From: Desulfovibrio aminophilus
GTDB taxonomy: Bacteria; Desulfobacterota; Desulfovibrionia; Desulfovibrionales; Desulfovibrionaceae
DNA length: 64,000 nucleotides
Reading direction: 5' to 3'
NCBI RefSeq assembly: GCF_023660105.1
Contig: NZ_JAMHGA010000019.1
Coordinates: 1 to 64,000, forward strand
This document shows, piece after piece, positions 24,278-32,933 of the stretch. A model generated the notes under the pieces. The model had not been told where the DNA came from. It searched no databases and saw only the letters and a program-made list of their open reading frames with translations. Within the stretch, counting starts at the first letter, position 1; each line of letters begins with the position of its first letter. The translations under genes and the position numbers were made by a program.

Positions 24278-25696
24278 TCAGAACCTGAGGATGTCCGCCG
24301 TCTTGCGGCGCAGGTACTCCAGATTGCCGCGCCAGGGCTCGCCGGAGGTGGTCAGGCCTTCGAGCGTGACCTCGGAAAGGAAACGCTCCCCGCGTTCCCG
24401 GGCCTCGGCCAGGTCCCGGCCCCAGACGATGCCCAGGGCCAGGTTCGGGTCGAAGTCCGTGGGCACCTCGTAGGCCCGGTCTCGGGGCAGATGCGTGTGC
24501 ACGGCGAGCCAGGGATGCTCGGGCACGCCGAAACGCTCGATGCGCCCGGACTGGGGCGCGAAGCGGTTCTCGGGCTTCTCGGCCACGATGCGGTACTCGA
24601 TGCCCACGCCCTCGAAGGAGATGTCCTCCTGGCCGTAGCCCAGGGACTCGCCCAGGGCCAGGCGGATCTGCTCCCCGACGAGGTCCGGCGCGGGCGCGCC
24701 CCGCAGCCGGGAAATGGCCGTGGACACGCCGTTCTCCACCTGGATGCGCGTGTTCACCTCCATGAGGAACGGCTCGCCCCTGGGAGTGACGATCCACTCC
24801 CAGGTGCCCACGGAATCGTAGGCCACCTCGCGGGCCATGGCCAGGGAGTGCGCGACCACGTCCTCCAGGACCCTGCCGGCGTCGAAGGCGTAAGGCACCT
24901 CTCCGGGCGCGAAGCCCGGGGCCGCCTCCACGCGCTTCTGGCGGCCCGGGCTCTGGATGGAACAGTTGCGGGTGCCGAAGTGCACGATGTTCGCGCCCTG
25001 CCGTTCGCCCAGGATCTGGACCTCGATGTGGTTGAAGTCCTGGATGCGCTGTTCGATGAGCACGCCCTCGTCCTGGAAGTGGCGCAGGGCGTAGTTCCGC
25101 ACCCGACGGAAGGCGCGGCGGAACTGCGCCGGGTCGCCCACCTCCTCGATGCCCATGCCCCCGCCGCCCGCCGAGGCCTTGACCAGGATCTGGCCGTTGG
25201 CCACGCCCTGCTTGGCCTGGAAGGCGAACAGCCCGGCCGCGATCTCCTCGGCCTCCATCTCGTCGTAGACCGGCCGGTCCGAGCCGGGAATGGTGGGCAC
25301 GTCGAGCCGGCGCGCCAGGCGCTTGGTGTTGATCTTGTCGCCCAGGTCGCGAATGAGCCACCAGGACGGCCCGATGAAGCACATGGACCGGCCGCGCAGG
25401 GACACGCGCCGGGCGAAGCGGAAGTCCTCGGCGAAAAAGCCGTAGCCGGGATGGATGGCCCCGCACTCCGAGGCGTCGGCCACGGCCAGTATCTCATTGG
25501 CGTCGTGATAGGAGCTGATGCGGTAGAGGGCCCGCCCGCCGCCCTCGGCCAGGGCCAGGGCCGCGTGGCCGGAGTCGCGGTCGGCGTCCGTGACCACGCA
25601 GACGAACTCGTGCCCCAACCGGCGGCAGGCCCGCAGGATGCGCACGGCGATCTCACCGCGGTTGGCGATGAGGATGCGGCACTTGGATTCAGCCAC
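24278..25696 (-). CDS. accC: Biotin carboxylase subunit of acetyl-CoA carboxylase
   Basis: This 472-residue enzyme carries out ATP-dependent carboxylation of the biotin carrier. The N-terminal biotin carboxylase domain begins CRILIANRGEIAVRILRACRRLG. The ATP-grasp region carries the glycine-rich loop VKASAGGGGMGIEEV, followed by HIEVQILGE, NCSIQSPGRQKRVEAAPG and the catalytic FLMEVNTRIQVENGVSTAISR. It is slightly diverged from E. coli AccC (for example ENGVST for EHPVTE). It is the first gene of the acc cluster. Confidence 0.92.
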   Translation of the reverse strand: MAESKCRILIANRGEIAVRILRACRRLGHEFVCVVTDADRDSGHAALALAEGGGRALYRISSYHDANEILAVADASECGAIHPGYGFFAEDFRFARRVSLRGRSMCFIGPSWWLIRDLGDKINTKRLARRLDVPTIPGSDRPVYDEMEAEEIAAGLFAFQAKQGVANGQILVKASAGGGGMGIEEVGDPAQFRRAFRRVRNYALRHFQDEGVLIEQRIQDFNHIEVQILGERQGANIVHFGTRNCSIQSPGRQKRVEAAPGFAPGEVPYAFDAGRVLEDVVAHSLAMAREVAYDSVGTWEWIVTPRGEPFLMEVNTRIQVENGVSTAISRLRGAPAPDLVGEQIRLALGESLGYGQEDISFEGVGIEYRIVAEKPENRFAPQSGRIERFGVPEHPWLAVHTHLPRDRAYEVPTDFDPNLALGIVWGRDLAEARERGERFLSEVTLEGLTTSGEPWRGNLEYLRRKTADILRF

Positions 25697-25711
25697 GGAA
25701 GGCTTCAGTCC

Positions 25712-26092
25712 TCACATTTCCTCTTTCTTGGCCTTGCGCAGCTCGATGAGGCGCTTCTGGACCTCGAGCACGAGCTTGTCCAGCTTCATTTCCTGGCGGC
25801 GGTCCAGATCCTGGAAGTTGCAGCCCACGATGCCGTTGTCCAGGACGCGCATGACCCGCCCCTTGATCTGGGAGAGGAAAAGCTTGCGGGCCAGGAGCAG
25901 GTCGAATTCGAAGGCCTGCCCCTCCTTGAAGACCCGGGCTTCCTCCAGAATGGCGAAGCCGCTGGCCGAGAGGTCCTTGACCTGATATTCCTTGCCGCTG
26001 TCCGCGACGCGGATCAGCAATCCCGGCACCCGGGTGCGGAACGCCTTGCGGAGCTGATCGTCGTCATTGGGCAAACGCACGTCGAAGTCCAT
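25712..26092 (-). CDS. PilZ-domain c-di-GMP receptor-like protein
   Basis: This 126-residue protein carries one PilZ domain: the RKAFRTRVPG segment supplies the RxxxR part and KDLSASGFAIL the D/NxSxxG part, both needed for c-di-GMP binding. The ATG at 26092 has a GGGGG site. The C-terminus is a charged helix (KRLIELRKAKKEEM). It lies just downstream of motAB on the same strand, suggesting a role in tuning motility, which is inference from position. Confidence 0.88.
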   Translation of the reverse strand: MDFDVRLPNDDDQLRKAFRTRVPGLLIRVADSGKEYQVKDLSASGFAILEEARVFKEGQAFEFDLLLARKLFLSQIKGRVMRVLDNGIVGCNFQDLDRRQEMKLDKLVLEVQKRLIELRKAKKEEM

Positions 26093-26125
26093 CAATCCCC
26101 CCTGAAGTACCTATGCTCGGGACCG

Positions 26126-26872
26126 TCACTGCGCCCCGATCACGCGCTTTTCAAGCACGATCTCCACCCGGCGGTTGCGGGCCCGGTTTTCCTCGGTGTT
26201 GTTGGGATAGAGCGGATCGAGGTCCGCCAGGCCCGTGGCCGTGAGGCGCTTGGGCTCCACCCCCATCTGCATGAGCGCGCGCAGCACGTTCACCGCGCGC
26301 AGGGAGGAGACCTCCCAGTTGTCGGCGTAGCGCACCCCGGAAGGCTTCACGTCGTCGGTGTAGCCCTTGATGTTCACGGTCTGGTCCGGGTGGCGGAAGA
26401 GGAAATCCTTGAGTTCGGTGAGCGCCCGCAGCCCCTGGGGCGTGAGCTGGACCTGGCCCGGGGCGAAGAGCACGTCGCCGGACAGGCGCAGGGTGATGAG
26501 CCCGTTCTCGAAGTTGGCGCTGACGAGGCCCTCCACGCCCTTGGTGGTCTGGAGCGTCTTGACCTCGGCGAAGACCTTGCGCTGGGACTCGATGATCTGG
26601 CGGCGCATGAGGGCCTGGTCGATGAGCACCCCGGCCTCCTCGCGCGTCACCCGGCTCGTGGCGACCTTCTCCATCTTGCCCTTGAGGGCCTTGGTCACGG
26701 AGGAGAAGGTGTCGGATATCTTGGCCTTGTCCGGGGTGGACATGGAGAAGAGCAGGATGAAGAAGGTCAGGAGGAGCATGGTCACGTCCGCGAAGGTCGT
26801 GAGCCATTCCTTGCCTTCCTCCTCGGACTCGATGTCCGAGCCGGACAGAAGCGCCCGTTCGTCGTCGGTCAT
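26126..26872 (-). CDS. motB: Flagellar motor stator protein MotB
   Basis: This 248-residue stator subunit has a short cytoplasmic N-terminus, then one membrane helix with the proton-path Asp (TTFADVTMLLLTFFILLFS). The C-terminal OmpA-like peptidoglycan-binding domain contains VNIKGYTDDVKPSG and ATGLADLDPLYPNNTEENRARNRRVEI. It begins 2 nt after motA. Both peptidoglycan anchor and ion-channel residues are intact. Confidence 0.95.
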   Translation of the reverse strand: MTDDERALLSGSDIESEEEGKEWLTTFADVTMLLLTFFILLFSMSTPDKAKISDTFSSVTKALKGKMEKVATSRVTREEAGVLIDQALMRRQIIESQRKVFAEVKTLQTTKGVEGLVSANFENGLITLRLSGDVLFAPGQVQLTPQGLRALTELKDFLFRHPDQTVNIKGYTDDVKPSGVRYADNWEVSSLRAVNVLRALMQMGVEPKRLTATGLADLDPLYPNNTEENRARNRRVEIVLEKRVIGAQ

Positions 26873-26874
26873 GG

Positions 26875-27621
26875 CTATTCACGCTCCTTGGGCGCCAGGA
26901 ACGAGGAAAGCTTCTCGTAGACCAGCCTGGGGTTGTTGTTCTCCAGGATGGACTTGGCGCCCTCGAAGATGATCTCCAGATGCAGCTGCTCTTGCAGGGT
27001 GCGGGCCTTGAGCTTGATGGCGATGGGCAGGAAGAGGATCGTGGAGAGCAGCGAGCCGTAGAAGGTCGTGATGATCGCCACGGCCATGGCCGGGCCGATG
27101 GTCTTCGGATCGTCCAGGCGCATGAGCATCTGGATTAGGCCGATGAGGGTTCCGATCATGCCGAAGGCCGGGGCCAGGCTGCCCAGGCGGATGAACACGT
27201 CCTGGGCCACCTTGTGGCGACGCTTCATGGAGCCGATCTCGATGGCCAGGGTGGTGCGGATGAGGTCGGGGTCCGCGTTGTCCGCGATGAGCTGGCAGGA
27301 CTTCTTGAGCACCATGTTCTCGGTCTGCACGTTCTCCAGGGCCAGCAAGCCCTCGCGGCGGCTGATCTCGGCCACCTTGACCATGATGTTGACCACGTCG
27401 CGGGCCTGGACGCGCTTGGTGGCGAAAATCTTGAAGCCCGCGTAGAAGGCCTGTATGACCTCCTCGAAGGGAAAGGCGATGCAGATGGAGGCCAGCGAGC
27501 CGCCGAGAACGATCATGGCGCTGGGGAGGTTGAAGAAGATCATCATGTCGCCACCCATGTAGATGGCGCCGATGACCAGGGAGAGACCGAAAAGGAGGCC
27601 GAGGAGGGTTGCGAAATCCAT
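26875..27621 (-). CDS. motA: Flagellar motor stator protein MotA
   Basis: This 248-residue MotA/PomA-type protein has four membrane helices: two at the N-terminus (IGAIYMGGDMMIFFNLPSAM), then a large cytoplasmic loop with charged residues that touch FliG. The second pair includes LGSLAPAFGMIGTLIGLIQML and MAVAIITTFYGSLLSTILFLP, carrying the conserved Pro. It is divergent from the purine nucleoside phosphorylase gene across about 120 bp, where I see no sigma-28 consensus. Confidence 0.95.
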   Translation of the reverse strand: MDFATLLGLLFGLSLVIGAIYMGGDMMIFFNLPSAMIVLGGSLASICIAFPFEEVIQAFYAGFKIFATKRVQARDVVNIMVKVAEISRREGLLALENVQTENMVLKKSCQLIADNADPDLIRTTLAIEIGSMKRRHKVAQDVFIRLGSLAPAFGMIGTLIGLIQMLMRLDDPKTIGPAMAVAIITTFYGSLLSTILFLPIAIKLKARTLQEQLHLEIIFEGAKSILENNNPRLVYEKLSSFLAPKERE

Positions 27622-27743
27622 AACGGAGCCTACCCTTTATTGAAGGTGTTTCCTGGCCGCTTGTGAGCCGTATACGCACTTTCGCGGGCCCGGTCCAGCC
27701 TCGGCCGGACGCCGCCAACCCTCCCCCCGACAAGGAGTCCCGC

Positions 27744-28637
27744 GTGCGCATTCTGGACACTGTACTGCATGCTTCTCAATACCTACACGAAAAGATGGGA
27801 GAAATTCAAGCGGGCAGTATCGGCCTCCTGCTGGGCAGCGGTCTGGGTCATGTCCTGAAGGATTTCCGCGAGCAGGCCTCCCTGCCCTACTCGGAAATCC
27901 CCGATTTCCCGTGCTCCACGGTGCCCGGCCACTCGAGCCGCCTGCTCCGGGGCGAACTCGCCGGCCGCCCCCTGCTCGTGCTCTCGGGCCGCGTCCACCT
28001 CTACGAGGGCTACGACGCCGCCCAGGTCTGCCTGGGCGTGCGGCTGCTCCGGGAACTGGGGGTGCGCACCCTCATCCTGACCAACGCCGCCGGCGCCCTC
28101 AACCCCCTGTTCGAGACCGGCTCGCTCATGTGCCTCTCGGACCACATCAACCTCACGGGCCACAACCCGCTGCGCGGTCCGCACGATCCACGGTTCGGGG
28201 AACGTTTCCCGGACATGAGCGCGGCCTACGACCAGGAATTGCGCTCCCTGGCCCAGGCCCAGGCCCGGCGGCTGGGCCTGCGCCTGGAGCACGGCGTGTA
28301 CCTCCAGGTGCTCGGGCCGAGCCTGGAGACCCCGGCGGAAACGCGCGCCTTCCGGGCCCTGGGCGCCGACGCCGTGGGCATGTCCACGGCCGTGGAGGCC
28401 ATCGCCGCCCGCCAGATGGGCATGCGCGTCCTGGGCATCGCCTGCCTGACGAACAAGAACCTGCCGGACTGCATGGCGCCCACGAGCCACGCGCAGGTCC
28501 TGGCCCAGGCCCGCGCCGCTTCGGCCGAACTCGGGCGTCTGCTCGCCGGGATCATTAAAGAAATTCCAGCGGCGGCCGATGAGTCGGTGAGGCCGACGGC
28601 CGCGAGGAAACGGAGCACGGGGAGGAAGGGGAAATGA
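27744..28637 (+). CDS. Purine nucleoside phosphorylase
   Basis: This 297-residue trimeric-type PNP releases the free base and ribose-1-phosphate. The GTG at 27744 is the start, with a perfect AAGGAG six bases upstream; the frame upstream is open but not coding. Family motifs are GLLLGSGLGHVL (phosphate site), VPGHSSRLLRGEL, RVHLYEGYDAAQV, LTNAAGALNP, SDHINLTGHNPL, GPSLETPAETRAFRALGADAVGMSTAVEAIAARQMG and LTNKN. The C-terminal 25 residues are a basic extension. It overlaps the next gene by 4 nt (ATGA). Confidence 0.93.
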   Translation: MRILDTVLHASQYLHEKMGEIQAGSIGLLLGSGLGHVLKDFREQASLPYSEIPDFPCSTVPGHSSRLLRGELAGRPLLVLSGRVHLYEGYDAAQVCLGVRLLRELGVRTLILTNAAGALNPLFETGSLMCLSDHINLTGHNPLRGPHDPRFGERFPDMSAAYDQELRSLAQAQARRLGLRLEHGVYLQVLGPSLETPAETRAFRALGADAVGMSTAVEAIAARQMGMRVLGIACLTNKNLPDCMAPTSHAQVLAQARAASAELGRLLAGIIKEIPAAADESVRPTAARKRSTGRKGK

Positions 28638-29248
28638 GACGATGGGCCGCATGGATTCTGGCGCTGGCCCTGGCCGCGCCGGTGGCCGGGTGCACCTGGC
28701 GGGAGACGAAGCAGGACTTCCGAAACACCAAGAACAGCTTGCTCGGCACCGACCCCACCACGCGCCGCCTCTATGAGGAGGACGACACCTCGATCATCGA
28801 GCTGAACTACAAGGCCGCCGACAAGCTGTTCTCCACCCTGCGCGGCGTCCTGCCCGCCGGATCCCCGGTCTCCGTGGAGCGCTTCGTCAACGACGCCGAC
28901 CCCTCGGACAAGGCCCCCTTCGGCCGCGTGGCGGCCGGACAGGTGGCCGCCCGACTGGCCCAGTCCGGCATCCGCATCAGCACCAAGGCCTCGACTCCGG
29001 CAGCCCGCACCGCCGCACCGCAGAACGCCACGGAATCCGACAAGGATACGCCCAGGCCGAGCATCCTGTCCGGGAGCTACGTGCTGGCCGGGGACGTGAT
29101 CCTCATGCACGCCAAGGTGGTGGCCCTGGACGACGACACCGAGCTGGCGGCCTACGACTGGACCCTGCCGGTGAACAAGAGCACCCGCGAACTTTTGCCG
29201 CAGCTCAAGCAGGGCGGCTTCACCCCCTCGGTGAAGAACTCCTTCTAG
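28634..29248 (+). CDS. FlgO-like outer-membrane lipoprotein
   Basis: This 204-residue lipoprotein has signal peptide MRRWAAWILALALAAP and lipobox VAGC. The mature part follows the FlgO pattern: an AADKLFSTLRGVLPAGSPVSVERFVN beginning, a GRVAAGQVAARLAQSGIRI segment, and a late SYVLAGDVILMHAKVVALDDDTELAAYDW block. FlgO proteins are surface lipoproteins linked to flagellar stability in Vibrio. Here the gene is translationally coupled to PNP and opposite motAB. The family call is by pattern recognition. Confidence 0.75.
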   Translation: MRRWAAWILALALAAPVAGCTWRETKQDFRNTKNSLLGTDPTTRRLYEEDDTSIIELNYKAADKLFSTLRGVLPAGSPVSVERFVNDADPSDKAPFGRVAAGQVAARLAQSGIRISTKASTPAARTAAPQNATESDKDTPRPSILSGSYVLAGDVILMHAKVVALDDDTELAAYDWTLPVNKSTRELLPQLKQGGFTPSVKNSF

Positions 29249-29259
29249 CCTCGCCGCGA

Positions 29260-29308
29260 GACGAAAAAACGGCCGCCGGACGCATGGTCCGGCGGCCGTT
29301 TTTTCGTC
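29260..29308. terminator. Strong bidirectional terminator
   Basis: A 21-bp near-perfect inverted repeat, GACGAAAAAACGGCCGCCGG with its complement, 7-nt loop, A-run on the left and T-run on the right. It separates the FlgO-like gene from the convergent kor operon. Confidence 0.93.
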
Positions 29309-29319
29309 GTTTCAGGGCC

Positions 29320-29928
29320 CTACTCGGCCTCTTCGTCCTGGGAGGGCTTGGCCTTCCATTCGGCGGCGTCCTCGCCGAAGACCCGGCGTGCCTCCTTGAG
29401 TCCCAGGGAGAAGGCCTTGGCGTTCACTGCCCGGATCTTCTCCGGCAGGGATTCCTCCAGGCTCTTCTTCATGACCCGCTGCTGGGCGAAGGGCAGAAGG
29501 AAGGTCAGGGCGCCGAGGACCACGGTGTTCATGGCCTGGGCCACGCCGACCTTGTCCCGGGCCAACCGCGTGAAGGGCAGGCCGAGGAACATGTTGGTCG
29601 GCGGCTGCTTGACCAGCTCGGACTCCAGGACCAGCAGGCCCCCGGGCTTGAGATTGCGGTAGTAGGAATTGCAGGCGTCCTGCGAGAGGGCCACGAGCAC
29701 GTCCAGGTCCTGGGCCTTGGGGTAGCTGATGGGCCTGGAGCTGACCACCAGGTCGCAGCGGCTGGAGCCGCCCCGGGCCTCGGGGCCGTAGCTCTGGGTC
29801 TGGGTCACGAAGTAGCCGTGGCCTAGGGCCAAGCCCGCGCCGAGCACGCGGCCCAGGGTGATGACGCCCTGGCCGCCCAGGCCGGACAGGCGGATTTCGA
29901 AACGATCCAAGACGGGAAGCGGCTTCAT
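29320..29928 (-). CDS. korC: 2-oxoacid:ferredoxin oxidoreductase gamma subunit
   Basis: This 202-residue gamma subunit has the nucleotide-like loop RLSGLGGQGVITLGRVL and the SYGPEARGGSSRCDLVVSS block typical of KorC/VorC. The start at 29928 overlaps the korB stop (ATGA). The C-terminus is charged (KAKPSQDEEAE). With korDAB it forms the four-subunit enzyme that oxidatively decarboxylates a 2-oxoacid (2-oxoglutarate most likely) to acyl-CoA and reduces ferredoxin. Confidence 0.9.
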   Translation of the reverse strand: MKPLPVLDRFEIRLSGLGGQGVITLGRVLGAGLALGHGYFVTQTQSYGPEARGGSSRCDLVVSSRPISYPKAQDLDVLVALSQDACNSYYRNLKPGGLLVLESELVKQPPTNMFLGLPFTRLARDKVGVAQAMNTVVLGALTFLLPFAQQRVMKKSLEESLPEKIRAVNAKAFSLGLKEARRVFGEDAAEWKAKPSQDEEAE

Positions 29929-30764
29929 CGCGCGCCCTCCATGAGCTTCTCCTTGAGGGCCTGGTAGCGCTCCTCCAGGCCGGGAACGTCGCGCTCCACG
30001 AACACGCCCAGGGGCAGCTTGCCCGCGCGCTGGTCCTCGGACAGCTCGTTGTAGCGCTCCAGCGGCGTGGCGTTCTTCTTGATCCAGCGGTACATGTCCA
30101 CGGGCGACTTGTACTTGTTCTTGCGGCCGAACTGGGTGTGGCAGGGCGAGACGATCTCCACCAGGTTGAATCCCGGCCGCTCGATGGCGCGGGTCACGAT
30201 CCGGTCCAGGTTGTGGATGTGAAAGACCGTGCCCCGGGCCACGAAGTTGGCCCCGGCCGCCGCGCCCAGTTCCACCACGTCGAAGCTCTTCTCCATCTGG
30301 CCGAAGGGCGAGGTCATGGACCAGGCCCCCTCGGGCGTGGTCGGCGAGCACTGTCCGCCGGTCATGCCGTAGATGTTGTTGTTCAGGATGAGCGCGGTGA
30401 TCCCGATGTTGCGCCGGGCGGCGTGGATGAGATGGTTGCCGCCGATGGACAGGGCGTCGCCGTCGCCCATGATGCAGATGACCTTGAGCTTGGGGTTGGC
30501 CATCTTGATGCCCGTGGCGAAGGTCAGGGCCCGGCCGTGGGTGGTGTGCACGGTGTTGAAGTCCACGTACACGGCCAGCCGCCCGGAGCAGCCGATGCCC
30601 GCCACCAGGACCACGTCGTCCTTGGGCAGGGCCAGGGAATGCACCGAACGGATGAGCGAGCCGAGCACGATGCCGTGCCCGCAGCCCGGGCAGAGCACGT
30701 GCGGGAACTTCTTGTTGTGCCGCAGGTACTGATGGATGATCTCGTTGCCGGTGAACTCGGACAT
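29925..30764 (-). CDS. korB: 2-oxoacid:ferredoxin oxidoreductase beta (TPP) subunit
   Basis: This 279-residue subunit binds thiamine pyrophosphate and one iron-sulfur cluster. The motif HVLCPGCGHG supplies cluster cysteines, with further Cys in GIGCSGR and SPCHTQFGR. The TPP motif runs MGDGDALSIGGNHLIHAARRN to NNNIYGMTGGQ, the latter typical of KorB. It starts 3 nt after korA ends and overlaps korC. The substrate cannot be decided from sequence between 2-oxoglutarate and branched 2-oxoacids. Confidence 0.92.
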   Translation of the reverse strand: MSEFTGNEIIHQYLRHNKKFPHVLCPGCGHGIVLGSLIRSVHSLALPKDDVVLVAGIGCSGRLAVYVDFNTVHTTHGRALTFATGIKMANPKLKVICIMGDGDALSIGGNHLIHAARRNIGITALILNNNIYGMTGGQCSPTTPEGAWSMTSPFGQMEKSFDVVELGAAAGANFVARGTVFHIHNLDRIVTRAIERPGFNLVEIVSPCHTQFGRKNKYKSPVDMYRWIKKNATPLERYNELSEDQRAGKLPLGVFVERDVPGLEERYQALKEKLMEGAR

Positions 30765-30767
30765 GGC

Positions 30768-31922
30768 TCACACCTTCTTGATGGCCTTGAGGATCTCGTC
30801 GGGAGTGATGATCTGGCCGTCCACCCGGTTCACGGTGCGCACCTGCGCCCGGCCGTTGTTGACCCGCTTCACCTCGCGCGAAATCTGGCCCATGTTCATC
30901 TCGGGCACGATGACGGCCCGGCTGTGGCCGAGAATCTTCTCCAGCGCCCGGCGCGGGAAGGGGAAGAGGGTTCCGAGCTTGAGCAGCCCGGCCTTGAGCC
31001 CCTGTCCCCGCGCCTGGGTCACGGCCAGCTCGGCCGAGCGGGCCACGCTGCCGTAAGCCACCACGCAGACCTCGCAGTCCGCGCACTCGATCTCGCGCAC
31101 GATCTGGACCTGGTAGAGGAACTGATCGATCTTGCGGTGCATGCGGTCCATGAGGGCCACGACCTCGTCCGGCCGGGAGGTGGGGAAGCCGTTGATGTCG
31201 TGGCTCAGACCCGTGACGTGGAAGCGGTAGCCCGAACCCAGGGGCGGCATGGGCGGCACCCCGCGCACGGTCTCCTCATACGGCTTGTACCACTCCGGCG
31301 GCATGGTCGGGGTGGTCCGGTTGACGATCTCGAACTCCTCGACCGGGGGCACGAAGATCTTCTCCCGGGTGTGGGCCGTGATCTCGTCCAGGAGCAGGAT
31401 CACCGGGGTGCGGTACTTCTCGGCCATGTTGAAGGCCGTGACCGTCATCTCCAGGCACTCCTGCACGTCCGAGGCCGAGAGCACGATGATCGGATGGTCG
31501 CCGTGGGTGCCCCAGCGGGCCTGCTGCACGTCGCCCTGGGCCGGGCTGGTGGGCAGGCCGGTGGAGGGGCCCCCGCGCATGACGTTGACCAGGACCAGCG
31601 GGGCCTCCACCATGCAGGCGTAGCCGATGTGCTCCTGCATGAGCGAGAAGCCCGGGCCCGAGGTGGCGGTCATGGCCTTGCGCCCGGCCAGGGACGCGCC
31701 GATGACCGCGCCCAGGCCGCCGATCTCGTCCTCCATCTGGACGAACACGCCTTCGGGCCGCGACGGCAGCTTCTGGGCCATGGACTCCATGATTTCCGAC
31801 GAGGGGGTGATGGGGTAGCCCGCGTAGAACGAGCACCCGGCGATGAGCGCGCCCTCGACCACGGCCTCGTTGCCCTGGGCGAACAGGGCCTTGCGCCCCT
31901 TCTTCTTGCCGTTTGCGGACAT
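30768..31922 (-). CDS. korA: 2-oxoacid:ferredoxin oxidoreductase alpha subunit
   Basis: This 384-residue alpha subunit begins with MSANGKKKGRKALFAQGNEAV, then the pyrimidine-binding domain CSFYAGYPITPSSEIMESMAQ and the catalytic-loop block AMTATSGPGFSLMQEHIGYA. The MRGGPSTGLPTSPAQGD block is shared by KorA/VorB-type enzymes. The C-terminal transketolase-like region ends VNNGRAQVRTVNRVDGQIITPDEI. It lies 6 nt from the ferredoxin gene and 3 nt from korB. Confidence 0.92.
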   Translation of the reverse strand: MSANGKKKGRKALFAQGNEAVVEGALIAGCSFYAGYPITPSSEIMESMAQKLPSRPEGVFVQMEDEIGGLGAVIGASLAGRKAMTATSGPGFSLMQEHIGYACMVEAPLVLVNVMRGGPSTGLPTSPAQGDVQQARWGTHGDHPIIVLSASDVQECLEMTVTAFNMAEKYRTPVILLLDEITAHTREKIFVPPVEEFEIVNRTTPTMPPEWYKPYEETVRGVPPMPPLGSGYRFHVTGLSHDINGFPTSRPDEVVALMDRMHRKIDQFLYQVQIVREIECADCEVCVVAYGSVARSAELAVTQARGQGLKAGLLKLGTLFPFPRRALEKILGHSRAVIVPEMNMGQISREVKRVNNGRAQVRTVNRVDGQIITPDEILKAIKKV

Positions 31923-31928
31923 GGCGTT

Positions 31929-32168
31929 CTACTCCTTGTCCCGGCGGCGGGCGCCCGGCTTCTTGTCCGTGACCACCACGGCGAAATCCGGGCAGTGCAG
32001 TTCGCAGAATCCGCAGTGGATGCAGTCCTGCTCGCGCGCCACCCGAGCCTTGCCCTGACCGTCCATTTCGATGACCCCCGCCGGGCAGAAGGCCGCGCAG
32101 ATGCCGCAGCCCTTGCACCAGTCCGGGTAGATGGTCACCTTGCTTGCGCCTTTCGTTTTTTTCGACAT
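31929..32168 (-). CDS. korD: Ferredoxin-type 2[4Fe-4S] delta subunit
   Basis: This 79-residue ferredoxin has two clusters: CKGCGICAAFCPAG and CIHCGFCELHCPDFA, each a full CxxCxxC...CP. The start MSKKTKGASKVTIYPDWC at 32168 is chosen because the longer open frame upstream runs through the intergenic region. It is the first gene of the kor operon and probably carries electrons from the TPP centre to free ferredoxin. Confidence 0.93.
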   Translation of the reverse strand: MSKKTKGASKVTIYPDWCKGCGICAAFCPAGVIEMDGQGKARVAREQDCIHCGFCELHCPDFAVVVTDKKPGARRRDKE

Positions 32169-32293
32169 GGCTCCAACCACGGCTGAGCGTCGCGCCGATT
32201 CCCGGCGTGACGGAGAGGTTTGCGCGGGACTTTGCCCTGTTTTGGAAATCAAGGCAAGGGAAACGGCTGGGAAAGGGGGCTGTCCGGGCCGAA

Positions 32294-32932
32294 TCAGGCC
32301 CGCGAAACGGCCTCGGCCAGGGCGTTGACCACGCTGGCGGCCAGGGCCGAGCCGCCCTTGCGGCCGCGCAGGGTCACATAGGGCACGCGGTCCTGGGCCA
32401 GCAGCAGGTCCTTGGATTCGGCCGCGTTGACGAAGCCCACGGGCATGCCCACCACCAGGGCCGGACGCGCCCGCCCGGCCTCCAGGTGCTCCAGCAGGCG
32501 CAGCAGCGCGGTGGGCGCGTTGCCGATGACCCAGATGGCCGGGGAAAGCCGCTCCACGGCAAGGTCCACCGCCGCGCGGGCCTTGGTCACGCCGCGCTCC
32601 CGGGCCAGGGCCGCGGTCTCGGCGTCGGCCATGAGGCAGCGCACGGTGCAGCCCAACGGCTCCATGCGCCGCATGGGAATGCCGCAACGGGCCATGTCCG
32701 TGTCCGTGACCAGGAGGCAGCCCGAGGCCAGGGCGGCCATGCCCGCCTCGCAGGCGCTGGGGTGGAAGCGCAGCAGGGAGAGGATGTCGAAATCCGCCGT
32801 GGTGTGGATCATGCGCCGGGCGACCTGCCATTCCACGCCCTGGAACGGACGCGGCTCGGGCACCTCGGAGTCGATGATCTCGAAGGAGCGCCGCTCGATG
32901 TCCCCGGGTGCGCGGATGTCCTCGACGCCCAT
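32294..32932 (-). CDS. cbiC: Precorrin-8X methylmutase
   Basis: This 212-residue CobH/CbiC enzyme moves the C11 methyl to C12 to form cobyrinate in corrin synthesis. Family features are IERRSFEIIDSEVPEP, the catalytic-His region RRMIHTTADFDILSLLRF, LVTDTDMARCGI, and VWVIGNAPTALLRLLEHLE followed by VVGMPVGFVNAAESKDLL. Length is normal. It starts 1 nt after deoC. Other cobalamin genes are not in the window, so its position behind an amino acid transporter operon is unusual. Confidence 0.93.
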   Translation of the reverse strand: MGVEDIRAPGDIERRSFEIIDSEVPEPRPFQGVEWQVARRMIHTTADFDILSLLRFHPSACEAGMAALASGCLLVTDTDMARCGIPMRRMEPLGCTVRCLMADAETAALARERGVTKARAAVDLAVERLSPAIWVIGNAPTALLRLLEHLEAGRARPALVVGMPVGFVNAAESKDLLLAQDRVPYVTLRGRKGGSALAASVVNALAEAVSRA

Positions 32933-32933
32933 C

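Noticed and set aside
20800-24288. Long plus-strand frame opposite ssb and the carboxyltransferase genes
   Set aside because: Antisense shadow; no ribosome site and no domain, while the opposite strand encodes recognisable enzymes.
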